DNA of 64,000 nucleotides from Bradysia coprophila (Eukaryota > Arthropoda > Insecta > Diptera > Sciaridae). The translations under genes and the position numbers were made by a program. The stretch spans positions 7,580,504 through 7,644,503 of the forward strand of contig NW_023503501.1 in NCBI RefSeq assembly GCF_014529535.1, in the 5' to 3' direction. Under the pieces are notes generated by a model that ran no database searches, had not been told where the DNA came from, and saw only the letters and a list, made by a program, of their open reading frames with translations. Below, piece after piece: positions 42,911 through 54,027 of this stretch; the stretch's first letter is position 1; the number at the start of each line of letters is the position of its first letter.

Positions 42911-44425
42911 GAGCGCTGAAATTGGTAATTTTATGGACGAAATGTATTAGAATTATACACAAGGCTCTTCATTAGAGCCTTAGTTTAGTTACATCATTTT
43001 CCTAGACCCATGTATTCATCCCATGCAGTCTGTGTAAACAAAAATGATTTAAAGGGATAGGTGGGATATGGGAAATAAACATATTAACCTTGATTGGTTT
43101 TCGAGGGTGTGCAAAATTCGCTATAATATTGCGTTTTTAGTAAAAAGTTTTTACCAGTAAAAAAACTTGTAGCGCTCTGAAGTGTTAGCTTTAGAAATCG
43201 ATATTTTGCTATCGGGAAATAAAACTTTTAAGTGACAAACAAAACTAAATTAACAAATCAGATACACCGACGACGAGGTGACACTTTTCTATTAAGATTG
43301 ATGTGTACCAAAATAAATCGAAATATACGCATGAATCCAAATTAGCAGCTACTAGAAACGATGATGATAATAAAGCTCTTTGTTTGGATAAACGCAGACC
43401 TTCAGTCCTAATCATCTACTCCATCTCTACATAAAACACTTGAAGAAACGAAAAGGTTGGTTTCAACCAGTATTGTTTGGGCGATTCAAAAATATAACAA
43501 AATTTCCAGGGAAATACTGTTGCAGAATCTGAGTCTAATCTTTTTGGAGATATAGTCGCCCGTAAGAAGTGCCAAACATGCTATTAGCCAGTCAAACAAA
43601 ATTTTAATAGTATGGCTCAATACCACAACTTGCGCCAGATCCGCCTGTTTACATTGAGCGGTGTGCTGTGTCTCATCCAAAATACTCTATAGATCCGTAA
43701 ACCCCTCCTTGTCATATAATTCTGGTAATTTCCTTCAGCCTATTGCCATCGTAGTAAAATTGTTATCTATCAGAGCAAGACGACTCGTAATGTCGTTATA
43801 ATCTCATAGACGTGAAACGTGATAACACAAATTCTGTACTCAAGTACCAAAACATTCAATGTTGTAACGTGATTGATTGATATCACCTTAACTTGCTCTT
43901 TCTTGCTCATGACTAATTTGAGGAAATGTATGACCGAAATGATGCAATATCTGAAAGGTTTCTAAAAAAGACGCAATTTCCAGTGGACCATAAGCGACAC
44001 AAGCGACTAGGATTTTTTTTGAAAGTGGTTCTGACTTCTATAGACGTATAAAAAAGTCAGATAGGTAGGCTGCTTTTTAAAATATCTCTTCCTAGTAAAG
44101 TTCTACTGCGAAATGCGTCATGTGTTCCAATGCCAGAAACGGTCCATCTTACCGCTAATCTTAACGTTTCCGACAAAATTTACAATCAGAAACATAACAT
44201 CATTGACCATATAAATAGGAAGTGTGAGGACAGATTACACCAACTTGTGTACATTTTTATTGTTTTCTTCAGATCCACTGATTTGATATTAGAAAACGTT
44301 ATAATCAGTGACGAACCATCCCGTGATTTATGTTTAACAATCTAATGAGATTGATGTTTTACATTATAGAGCTATTGTTCTATCTAATCTTTGAAGTGAA
44401 GTGATTATAGTTTTTGCCGGAGTAG
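42911..44425. other. Intergenic region, no gene seen
   Basis: This is AT-rich DNA between the satellite element and the TATA box of the next gene. Small frames such as 43486-43680 and 44130-44345 show no recognisable domain. Confidence 0.4.
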
Positions 44426-44433
44426 TATATAAA
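44426..44433 (+). promoter_or_regulatory. TATA box of the peritrophin-like gene
   Basis: TATATAAA lies about 90 bp upstream of the ATG. A CAAGTTAGT initiator-like sequence follows about 35 bp downstream, at about 44466, which is the normal TATA-to-start distance in insects. Such promoters are usual for strongly regulated secreted products. Confidence 0.65.
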
Positions 44434-44521
44434 TGCTGCAAGCGAGGAAAAATTATACGAAGTAATCAAGTTAGTGCTTACCGTGGTACATTGTCTAAAG
44501 GATAATTCAACTAATAAAATC

Positions 44522-45036
44522 ATGAAGATTGCTGCTTTCGTTCTACTTTCTTGCGTTGCGCTCGCGGCTTCAAAAGCTGTAGACTTAACACCCGCTTTTC
44601 CAAATGCCGCAGAAAATGTAAGTTTTGTCCAGAAAAAAGCCTTATCGTTATTGATCCTTCGCCAGCAAACATTGAGATCGGATCGATAAAATTTTGATTT
44701 CAACAAAATTGTTTTAATTTCTGATAGGCGCCGACAAATGACTGTGCAGCCGTATGCTTATGGTCTGGCATCTACAATTTCCCAAGTTTCCGAAGCTGTC
44801 GCCGTTACATTCACTGTGTACATGGATTCCAATTCGAATTAGAGTGTACACTTGGTGAACAATTCGATCATAGAAGTCTAAGATGTGTACCTGAGAATTC
44901 GGGACGTTGCATTTTGGAAGGAATCCCCGGCTCAGACGAAAGTTCCAGTAGCTCCAGCAGCTCAAGCAGCTCTTCTACATCCGAAGAAACATCTGAAGAG
45001 ACATCTGAAGAGACATCGGAGGAGACTGTAGCATAA
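44522..45036 (+). CDS. Small secreted peritrophin-like protein (134 aa)
   Basis: Two exons, 44522-44617 and 44728-45036, join in phase 0. The start MKIAAFVLLSCVALAASKA is a clear signal peptide. The mature part has six to eight Cys in a spacing like a chitin-binding type 2 (peritrophin-A) domain, with aromatic and FD residues between them (CRRYIHCVHG, LECTLGEQFDHRSLRCVP). The C-terminus is a run of Ser residues followed by four TSEE repeats and ETVA. The Ser/Thr-rich tail suggests O-glycosylation. Possible roles are a peritrophic-matrix, cuticle or salivary component. The ChtBD2 assignment is tentative because the first Cys pair is closely spaced (CAAVC). Confidence 0.75.
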
Positions 45037-45179
45037 GTGCTAGTCTAAGTGGAACCAAACGGTGTTTTGGTTTTAGAATAGTGAATGATTTATAGTTTTG
45101 CGTTAGTTTTTGTGAGTGCGGAGAATGAATGTTCCAGAATTGGAAATTGTTACATTAAATGTACACTAAATTAATGTGC

Positions 45180-45185
45180 AATAAA
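45180..45185 (+). promoter_or_regulatory. Poly(A) signal of the peritrophin-like gene
   Basis: AATAAA lies about 145 bp beyond the stop codon and is followed by an A-rich stretch. Confidence 0.65.
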
Positions 45186-45632
45186 AAAGAACTACAAAAG
45201 AACAGGAACTGTTTTCCCAACAAAACAAGCGACAATCCGATCTTTCTTTTCTGTCGTTCGACGCCTAGCAATCTGCGACAATAACGACAATAATAAGTAA
45301 TGGACTCTGCTCAGTGCTATCTTATATTGCTAAATTTATCACAAATATATTAAAGTGATAAATTCTGTAAACAAATGAAGTAACAGATTAAATGGTTTTG
45401 TTACGATACGCTTGTCGCTTCCTAAACGTTCGATTTTCTGACTGCTTGTTCAATTGTGTTTTGGATATAATTATAAAATAGTTATTTCTTTTCCGAGGGG
45501 AGAATGAATTCGACAATAAATTTGCAGGAATGAAGAGAGAGTATAAATGAGTTGTGTCAGAATAGACAATGCCAGACGTTGTTTTCTAACGATGGCATAT
45601 GAAAGTACTTACAAAAATAAAATTATTACATC

Positions 45633-45834
45633 CACGGCAGAGTAAAGTTAACCAGGCAGGAGTGGACGTTTGACAAGAGACCTGAACAATCTAGTAGCCC
45701 TATATTTTTTGCGAATAAAATTTTTCAATTTATGTCAGTGTTCATTTGAGTTCATTTTCATCCAGTGTATTAGGTCCCTTATTTGACGTTCCGAAAAAGA
45801 ACCGCTCCTGCCTGGTTTATTTTACTCTGCCGTG
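45633..45834. mobile_element. 202-bp MITE, CACGGCAGAGTAAA ends (copy 1)
   Basis: Inverted ends CACGGCAGAGTAAA and TTTACTCTGCCGTG, extended by ACCAGGCAGGAG, bound the element. The flanks are a 7-bp direct duplication TTACATC (45626-45632 and 45835-45841). It is close to identical to the copy at 47480-47682, so the family moved recently. Confidence 0.85.
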
Positions 45835-46563
45835 TTACATCATTTTGTTTGACCGGAAACGCAAACAAATTTGAATAATTACATTTCCGCAAAAAACAAT
45901 CTTTTCGAATTACCGCTCAAAATTCTTTAAATTTGTTTCCATCTGTTGGCAACACTCACGTTTTTCAATATATATATTTCGAGTTTAATTGACGAATATA
46001 TTGTTGCGAACTTCACAGCCTACGTGGAAGTTATGTGGAAAAAAGAGGGTTTCACATATTTTACAGATTTTAGAAATCTCAAATATCCTAATTTAGGCCT
46101 TATTTCTTCAAATAAAATGATAGGATCATCCTATTTTCTGATATTTAAGAAGATTATTAACAAAAAAACAGGAAAAAATTCAAATCGGCTTAACTTATTC
46201 TCACACAAGTTGGCACATTTGCATTGGTACATTATACCACCTGAAAACCCGTGCTTCCACCTACGTAACAAACACAAACTAAACGAGTTGACCTTAATCT
46301 ATACGAGTCATGAGAAAGTGACGTGAGGTCAATTTTGTATTTCTTTTTCTCGAATTGCATACATCTGCTTTTAAACGCTTTTGCTTGTTACTCGGTCTTG
46401 TAACAACTCGCGACATAAATATTCAAAGCTACCGCTATATTTTTTACCGATTCACTATTATCTGTCGGTAATTTATTATTTGCTATCAATCGTTGATTAT
46501 TTTCTATTGGTAAACTATTATATTATTGTTTATCGATAATTTTAAATTTTCTGTCTGTCATTA

Positions 46564-47047
46564 GGCCTGTTCATTTTACAGGAAGAGTCTAAAATTCGTC
46601 TGGAATGGAGTTTATCTGGTGCAGAAGGCAATAGTATTTTTCATGTGTCGGGGCCGAAAATGAGGAGGTTTCGAGATTTTTCTCGGGTTTTCGCCCCTTA
46701 CATGAATTTTTTTTTGAGTATCTGTTTTGGACGATTGATTTTAGGCACTCTCGCGAAATTGCCTAAAAACAATCGTCCAAAACAGATACACAAAAATATT
46801 TGACTTGTATTTTTACTTTGTTCAAATGTACGAAAGCGTTGGTTAGAAGAGAGGAGAATGATGGTATATATCTTTTTTACTCTTTTTAACCAACGCATTC
46901 GTATATTTGAACAAATGCCTCGTTGCCCACAGCCCACATCTAAACGATTTTTTAAAAGTTTAAAAAATACGGTTCCAATATTTTAGTCTTCCGGACCAGA
47001 TTCCATTCCAGATGAATTTTAGACTATTCCTGTAAAATGAACAGACC
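46564..47047. mobile_element. 484-bp inverted-repeat element with internal hairpins
   Basis: Ends GGCCTGTTCATTTTACAGGA and the matching complement form arms of about 50 bp flanked by TA. Two further inverted pairs lie inside: TATCTGTTTTGGACGATTG with its complement (46719-46791), and TTGTTCAAATGTACG with its complement (46819-46916). The structure is three hairpins in one element, with no coding. Confidence 0.75.
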
Positions 47048-47479
47048 TAATCTGTCATTAATTATCATCTATTGGTATTTTCTGATAAACGCCAACGCAC
47101 ATCGTGAGCCAAAAAATTTATTTCTGCAACGGCTCTGCGAAAAGTGAACTTTTTCATGCGTCGTTTTGGTCAAAGCTGTATACTTTGGGGAAGTCACGCA
47201 GATGCAGATACGCGGGTTACACACCACGTTTCATAAAAAAAATTCACCACGCCATACAAATTCAATTTTGGTGCCTTGGTTTGTGTGACGTATGAAGGGT
47301 CTTTTTATCCCAGATCCTTTGTAGAAAATCGATTTACTGAATTTTACTTGAATCGAATTGATTTGAATTTAAAAGAAGCAACACTAAAGTTTCCAGCCAA
47401 AATCGTTTTGACAACTAGTACTTCATTCAGTGGAATGTGATTAATTTAAAATTCTTGTTAGTGACTGGGTCTCTAATAA

Positions 47480-47682
47480 CACGACAGAGTAAAGTTAACC
47501 AGGCAGGAGCGCTGATTTGACTAGGGACCTGAATAAATCTAGTAGCCCTATATTTTTTGCGAATAAAATTTTTCAATTTATGTCAGTGTTCATTTGAGTT
47601 CATTTTCATCCAGTGTATTAGGTCCCTTATTTGACATTTCGAAAATGAACCGCTCCTGCCTGGTTTATTTTACTCTGCCGTG
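47480..47682. mobile_element. 203-bp MITE, CACGRCAGAGTAAA ends (copy 2)
   Basis: This is a near-identical sister of 45633-45834, in the same orientation. It is flanked by its own 7-bp duplication CTAATAA at 47473-47479 and 47683-47689. Confidence 0.85.
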
Positions 47683-47689
47683 CTAATAA

Positions 47690-48682
47690 TGTTGAATATA
47701 TTTGTGCAAAGCACCTAGCAGGGTAATAGAGGTTTTTACACGTCAAATAGAGTAGTTTTTTGATACCAATAATACCATAAGCAGCCTTAATGGTAATTTT
47801 GCAATGACATTATGAAAAAAGGTGCTTTTATTTGTGTTATAAAAATAAATAAAATAAAACTTATAATATTACATCGTTGAAGTAATGATTGTTTTTTCGT
47901 TCAACCATATTCCCTTGACGATGGTATCACTAAATGTGCCGAAACTAATCTTTATTCATTACATGACGGTGGAATATTTTGTGATACGAGCCGAACTCAC
48001 GAATGTGTATTTAAACAACAAACTTGAGAAACTGTAGCGGCGAAGGCAAGGTAACTGCACGAATCAAAATAGCTGTCTCGTGCCTCGAAGGTGAGTTCCA
48101 GAATTAATGAATTACTTCAGCATCCAATGTCCATAACTCCATCCATCCATTCGCTGTCCCATCTGGAAAATTGTATGTGTAATGAATACTTTCCGTAAGG
48201 GACCGAATATACCAGTGATGGAACTTTCAATGAAGTAACACATAGAGTGTGCCATTAGTCAAATATATTTCCAGTGCGTTTCCTCACAATCTTTATAAAA
48301 ATTTGATTTTCGTACTTAAACGCACTCAATTTCATATTATTTTGACATAAAATGTGAATGCGTTTAAGACGAATTCGGCGATCGACCATACCTGTTCTCT
48401 ACTTTCATTGAAATTTTAGGGATTCTGTGACAGAACTGTATCAAATAGTTTAATGCCTCGGCGTCTTTACCGTGCCTACTTGACAGGACAACAGTTCCTT
48501 TCAAATTTTAATGTTTTACGAAAAAAAAAAATTGAAAATGCAAATTTCCTCAATACCGCATTAAGAGGTATGACCACTGAGCTAAAATTGTGGCCTACAT
48601 CGAGGCGTTTCGTATTTTATTTTCGACGATATCTCTTTACAAGAATCTTTTTTCAAAAATATGAAACCATTATTTCGAGCCT
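47690..48682. other. Intergenic region, no gene seen
   Basis: This is AT-rich sequence with no recognisable exon. A frame at 48453-48686 runs into the following hairpin and is not supported. Confidence 0.4.
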
Positions 48683-48825
48683 TTAATGAAAAATAGAATT
48701 GTTTGTACAAGTTCAAGCAGCGCTGAGGTAAGTGTACAGTTTATGAAAATTTCGATAAACTGCACACTTTTCTCAGCACTAATTCAACTTACACAAACAA
48801 TTCTATTTTTCATTGAAGGCTAAAC
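48683..48825. repeat. Foldback element
   Basis: Arms of about 50-60 bp pair TAATGAAAAATAGAATTGTT with AACAATTCTATTTTTCATTG, and the inner part pairs CAGCGCTGAGGTAAGTGTAC with a partially matching complement. It has a MITE-like form. Confidence 0.7.
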
Positions 48826-49094
48826 GAGTTTTAAATGATAATCTCAAATCTTGGTAAAATGTAATCGTTTGTAACGTTTGCGCAATAGGTCTTTCGCTGC
48901 GATTTTATCGAAAAACGTCTTGTTAATTTTCATTTCCCATATCAATTACTCTTAACAATGTCGCAATCAACTGGATCTTTCGAAATCTATCGAAAATTCA
49001 GTTGCGAGAGCTTTGTCGATGTTGCAATTTGGTTGCTTTTCAGATCGTTTCGTAGGTCACTCTAGCAGTTGAAAACATTTTTGTATCAGAAAAT

Positions 49095-49778
49095 TTACTT
49101 TTTCCTAATTTCAATATAAATTTGATAAGCGAGCAACGGTTTCAAAGCAGTTCCACTTTTCGACAACAGTCGAACAGCAAAGAAATATTTTGAATTCGGC
49201 ATCACTGGGGGAAGCTCTTCTGGATTCGGTTTCAAGTTTTTCACATAAAATAATTTCTGTAAAGTGAAAATATTGTCTGAAAATTCAATTGTGATGAACA
49301 GTTCAAAATTACTTTTCCAATGGGACATCTGTTCGGAAAATTGCTAGCGGGCAGAGTGGTTCGAACAATTAATTGCAGAAATGGTTCATACTTTCGATCA
49401 CTGAGCAGTCGACAAATGTTGATTGTTCTGTTGAAATATTCCATATCGTAGAGTCCATTTCCCGAGTCAAACACTACACGGACGTTGAGGAATGGATAAA
49501 TGTTGACGGAACTTTTAAAATAAATATTCAATCGCTGTTGCTCGTCAATGCTTGCGTTTATGAAAATACCATCCGAAAAAGATACAGCTGACACATTGGA
49601 GTGACGAATTTCAAATGGTCGCTGAGAAAGGAACGTCCACATCCATTCAAAATGAAACGTTTTAATCATGTTTTACTGATATAACTACCCATGCATCGAC
49701 CCAACTTTGCAGTGGTGGATTTGGGTGAAAAATAATAATAAATGCAAAAATAGTGCAAAACGAAACCAACAGCTGCAT
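49095..49778 (-). CDS. DUF1091-family secreted protein (186 aa)
   Basis: Three exons join in phase 0: 49778-49689, 49621-49313 and 49256-49095. The first encodes a signal peptide starting MQLLVSFCTIFAFIIIF. The body fits the DUF1091 family common in flies: an N-terminal strand region with a single Cys in NRTINICRLLSDRKYEPFLQL, then RCPIGK, and a C-terminal half with LPPVMPNSKYFFAVRLLSK ending in IYIEIRKK. Length and exon pattern are usual for the family. These proteins are secreted and resemble ML-type lipid-binding folds; the function is unknown. The gene is flanked by about 280-bp direct repeats that are its own 3' region. Confidence 0.85.
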
Positions 49779-49847
49779 GTTTTCAGCAGTCAAACGTTTG
49801 ACTGAATAAACGAAAGTTTGGAGACAAATGATGACCAATTGTTTTGT

Positions 49848-50118
49848 TTAACGAGTTTTTAATGACAATCGGTTGGTAAGTGGTAATCGTTTTAAACAAT
49901 GCGCAGTTGGTTTATCATTGCGATTTCGTCGATAAACTTCTTGTTAATTTTCATTTCTCTTATCAATCACTCTTCAACAGTGAAATGTTGCTTTCGAAAA
50001 TTCAGTTGCAAGAACTTTGTCGTCTTAGAATCGTAACGGTTTTGTTCCATTTCAGAACGATTCCCTAGTAGTTGAAAACGTTTTTGAATCAGAAAATTTA
50101 TTTTTTCCTAATTTCAAC
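49848..50118 (-). pseudogene. 3' remnant of a second DUF1091 gene
   Basis: This segment is a diverged direct copy of 48834-49118, sharing CTTGTTAATTTTCATTTC, TTGAAAACRTTTTTG and TCAGAAAATTTA. It includes the last codons of the DUF1091 gene (VEIRKK and stop, against IEIRKK). Coding similarity stops at about 50118, where a MITE fragment begins, so the upstream body of this tandem copy has been lost. Confidence 0.65.
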
Positions 50119-50195
50119 CAAGACCTATCCAACGCACTATGACACCATCCGTGTACATGACATCTGTTGCCTAGTGAAATTGATTATTTGGTGGC
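50119..50195. mobile_element. MITE fragment related to 16725-16780
   Basis: CTATCCAACGCACTATGACACC and TGTTGCCTAGTGAAATTGAT are the reverse complement of phrases at 16722-16775 (TCACTAGGCAACA and TAGTGCGTTGGATA). It abuts the truncated DUF1091 copy. Confidence 0.5.
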
Positions 50196-50262
50196 CACCA
50201 CCATTCTTTTAGGCTAGAGTCACCGGCACTTGGGGATTCAGTGTCAATGAAAAGCAATCCAA

Positions 50263-52330
50263 TCAAAATATAATCTTATAATGCTGAATCAATACTTCAA
50301 TACATTTGTTTGGTATACGACACAATTCCGGATCGAAGCAAACATCAGCCATTGTCTCGTAGCAAACACAAGCACCGATGACGATCGATAGAGTGTATGG
50401 CGTCATGTCATTCTCTGGAATGTCTGCCACCCTGCATAATAAACTTTCACTAGGGACACTATCTAAAGTTAGTTCTTAATGCAAATTGGAAACCTTTTCA
50501 AATGTTCAACGAAAAACTTTAGGGTCGACCTGTATTTCGGAGCCAGTTTCTCAATTAACGATCGCATTCTTACTACCCTGTAATGTTCGTCTGTGTTGGG
50601 GTCTGGAAATTGTAAGAGGTGCATGATCAGTCAATGAAATTTTAAAATTCAGGGTAAAGTATGCAAACCAGCAAAGGTGCTGTATTCCTCTTTGGCTATC
50701 GTATCCCGAATTTGCTCCAACGAAATGAGCGGCTTTCTCAATTCCCTAGAATTAAATTATTTCAAACACTGAGGTTTAAATGGACCAGCTCTTTGTACCT
50801 GAAAAATAATTTGATAAGACCTGTGATGTTGTTCGGATCTGTTTGTTCACATAGCAGTTTGTAGTTGTTCGAATTGATCTACGACGAGTTGCATCGAATA
50901 TGATTCATTATGATTGAAATGACGACTAATTTTTACCTTGAAACGCAATTTTTGAATGACTGTGTGGCTTCCAGATATGCGATACAGTCCTAATGACTTC
51001 ATGTATAACGTATTGCTCTCGAGAACCTTAACCGATTCGACTAGAACCTTTGGCACATCGAAATGGACGTCATGCATTATCGTGCTGTTCAAATCGTTTC
51101 CGAAGCACGGTTCATCTTTATAGTAGCCATTCCTTGACAGTGTCTCTATTGTTGGTCGTCGTTTAAGTTTAAGTTGAAGTTTACCGACCATACTGGCAAA
51201 TTTACTGCCCCTCTGAGTCGAATAAAATACAATTTTCATTTAGTGAAGGAGTAAATTGTAGTGATTTTTGTAAGTTTGCGATGCGAAAAACCGTCACATT
51301 TTACGTTTGATCTCGGTATAATCATTAGATATATTACAGGTAAAGACGGTGAAACTTTACCATGAATTTGCTTCAGATGTTTTTTGTGCTGTTCCACAAA
51401 AACAATCAAAACTGTTTGAATTCGTATTTAGTAGCTTTAGCAACAATTATAAACTGTTTTGATTGAATGGGTGGATCAGCTGAAAAACAGCTGAAGCAAA
51501 TTCATGCTGAAATTTCACTGCCTCTGTACTTCTTCAGCTCATAGAATTTTCATTATTAATCTTGTACTTCGATTATTTAAACATTCATTTTACAACATCA
51601 TATTAACCGTAGGTGATCGCTAATTTAGTTATTTGCTGTCGAGAACATATGAATACCCGTTTCTAAAAGGTTAGATCTATTTGTAAAAACAGATTAAACC
51701 TAATTCGACCGAACTTCACTTTCCTACATCGATTGTTTTACCTTCATCGAATTCGTTTCCTCCAGTTTATCATGGAGTTCTGATATTTCATACTCTTTAT
51801 GATCCCGTGTTTTCATTAAGTAAACATTATCGTGTGTTAAGCGTTCGTTTTCCAATCTCAACCTCTGGTTCTCCTCACGTAGTGGCTTCACTTCACACTT
51901 CAGATTGTGCACCTCTAATTCCATTAATTTGTATTTTTCCACCAATTTTTCGTACTGTTTAAGAAAACAAGATTTAAAAATAATTTTTTCCATTAACTGC
52001 TTGTGGCTTTGGATCACTTACTGCAATTTCTAATTCTGATCTGTGAAATAAATTTAAAAGAAAAGTTAATAAACAACAAGCTTACGGTGCAAACATTTTT
52101 TTTAAAATTCAATCCACAATAACACAAACCGAATATGTTATCTTATCTTTTCGCATGGTTAAAGCTAGTCTGTAGTAGTGAGCATATTCATTCATACGTA
52201 AAAAAAAGATGGTAAAAACCTAGCACCTGTTGGATGATGTCGTGGACGCTGTTGAATTACTTCTAGTCACCGCCTTTTGCTTATTGCGGTTGTTTAGTGC
52301 TGCCGAAATAGATTTTGGACGTCGAGACAT
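50263..52330 (-). CDS. Coiled-coil RhoGAP protein (348 aa)
   Basis: Eight exons join in frame: 52330-52227 (ATG, MSRRPKSISAALN), 52040-52022 (19 bp), 51954-51742, 51212-50937, 50878-50799, 50745-50669, 50602-50494 and 50431-50263 (stop). Residues about 36-110 form a coiled coil (YEKLVEKYKLMELEV, LREENQRLRLENERL). Residues about 160-335 are a RhoGAP domain with VPKVLVESVK, the arginine-finger box GLYRISG (Arg190), TGLIKLFFRELRKPLI and ENDMTPYTLSIVIGA. The product should stimulate GTP hydrolysis on a Rho-family GTPase. The order of coiled coil then GAP recalls RacGAP1, but no C1 domain is present and the protein is short. The final helix lacks the usual PxL after the IV-G stretch. The subfamily is unassigned. 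Confidence 0.85.
51337..51526. mobile_element. TA-flanked MITE in the RhoGAP gene intron
   Basis: This is a complete relative of 36230-36410. TA flanks both ends, and the inverted termini carry GGCAGTGAAATTTCAGCATG and AATTTGCTTCAGCTG. It lies in the 51213-51741 intron. Confidence 0.75.
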
Positions 52331-54027
52331 TTCAGCAAATTCTATCTCTATTTTGACAAAAAAATGTCTGGATTCACAACTTTACGTATACCTCTGAACT
52401 GGAATGACCAACTATATGTGGTTTAGCAGCGAAAAAAATTGTAAAAATTAAAAGCTTATGGTGGTGTAGGTGAGATAAGATAAGATCAATTAAGATATTT
52501 TTTTTACAATAAACACTCGGTCTACCAGCCAAAATGTGAGAATGCGAATGTATGTGGGGGCTTTTCAAATAGTGTGCACTCCAAAAAGATTCCAAGATTC
52601 CAAAAAGATCAGCAACTATATATTTATTGAATCGTTTGCTTCATTTGATCTTAGTATCTTAGGGGTCAATCAAATAGTCACTACACACGTTAAAAAAAGG
52701 ATGGGTTTTACCACTCTTTCCTCATGTACCCAAAAATACTTGGTAAATAATTACAAACTGTACGCTTCATCTCCCGAGTCAGCGCACACACCACGTGATT
52801 TAAGAGATCAGACTGATACAATGAGCGGTATTTATCACTCGTAGAAATTTGAAATTACGCACGTACTGTGCTTTACATGATTAGGCAATGTGGAGAAGGA
52901 AATATCTTGACAAGTATTCTAAGGCAAGTTATAATTAATTGGTATTCGGTCGTCTCGCTTCGATCATAACACTCTATGGCTCTTATCATGAAAACTGAAT
53001 TGACAAGTGTCGAGTCGAAGTAGGTCTTTTAGACTTTTGTATGGGATTTTTCATAGGATCGTTAAAATATCCATTTCAAGAAAAAAAAACGGTTAGAAAT
53101 TAAAGATCCCTAAGGGATCCACCAAAATTTCTTAAAAATTTTGGGGGTTACCATACAAATATTGTAGACTTTAGTTATAAGAACTAACGCTTAGGATTGT
53201 TACGCCGTGTTAAACCAAAACACAGCATCGTATTTGCTTTTAAAGTGCTTCCGAGAGCTTTAAGTTTTTTTGTATTCCACTTTTTTCAATGGAATCCAAA
53301 AGAAGCTCAAATCTATTGAAAGCTTAACAATGCACCTAAGCACACAATCAATGCTATACGGTTTTTGGCTTAACACGGCAGTGTTTGTATTGTATGTTTT
53401 AACTCAAACAATGAAAACAAGTCATCCATCTGTACGAAAGGGACGTAGTGCCAACTGTTATTTCATCAGTCTCCAAATATGACCGATTATGGTATCATTT
53501 CACCATCCACTTGTAATAACCTCAGTTGAAGTTGGATCAAAATCTCCGAATTTTTCAATTTTTTGGCATGCATGTTGACACATCCCATCAAATTTTTTCA
53601 AAACGGGAAGTACTCTAGTGTAAAATTTCTGTCTAGGCACATAAAAATGATTTAAAAAATCGGTCCGATTCCCTTAACTTTCCAATGCACCATTATGTCT
53701 AGCGACAACGGTATCAATAGCCGGAAATGTCACTTTTCGACCTTTAGCGGTCAACCACTGACTATCTACCAGTGGAGGCAAAAAATGTGAAGAATGGCTT
53801 CTACGCCTGTAGAAGTCAGGCATTTATAAACCATTCCAAAGTAAAATGCTTCTGATTTTACGAAGTCGATTTTCAAAAGAATTGCGCCCGTTAAATTTTA
53901 ACATTAAAGCGAACAACGTCGCCAACCAAATCGACATATCGTTGACGCCGTCCCTGTCTTTCGATTTCATTGACATTTCATCAAAGACCATGTGCACAGT
54001 TTGTTTTCTTTACGCAAATCATCAACA
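52331..54027. promoter_or_regulatory. Divergent region between RhoGAP and PRMT3
   Basis: The two genes are divergent here. The first 200-300 bp belong to the RhoGAP 5' end, and the last part to the PRMT3 promoter. The region holds a MITE at 53204-53379 and no supported exon. Frames at 52536-52844 and 53846-54187 were inspected and not called. Confidence 0.4.
53204..53379. mobile_element. MITE, GCCGTGTTAARCCAAAA ends
   Basis: The left end GCCGTGTTAAACCAAAACAC and the right end's complement GCCGTGTTAAGCCAAAAACC form terminal inverted repeats of about 30 bp over a 176-bp body. Confidence 0.65.
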
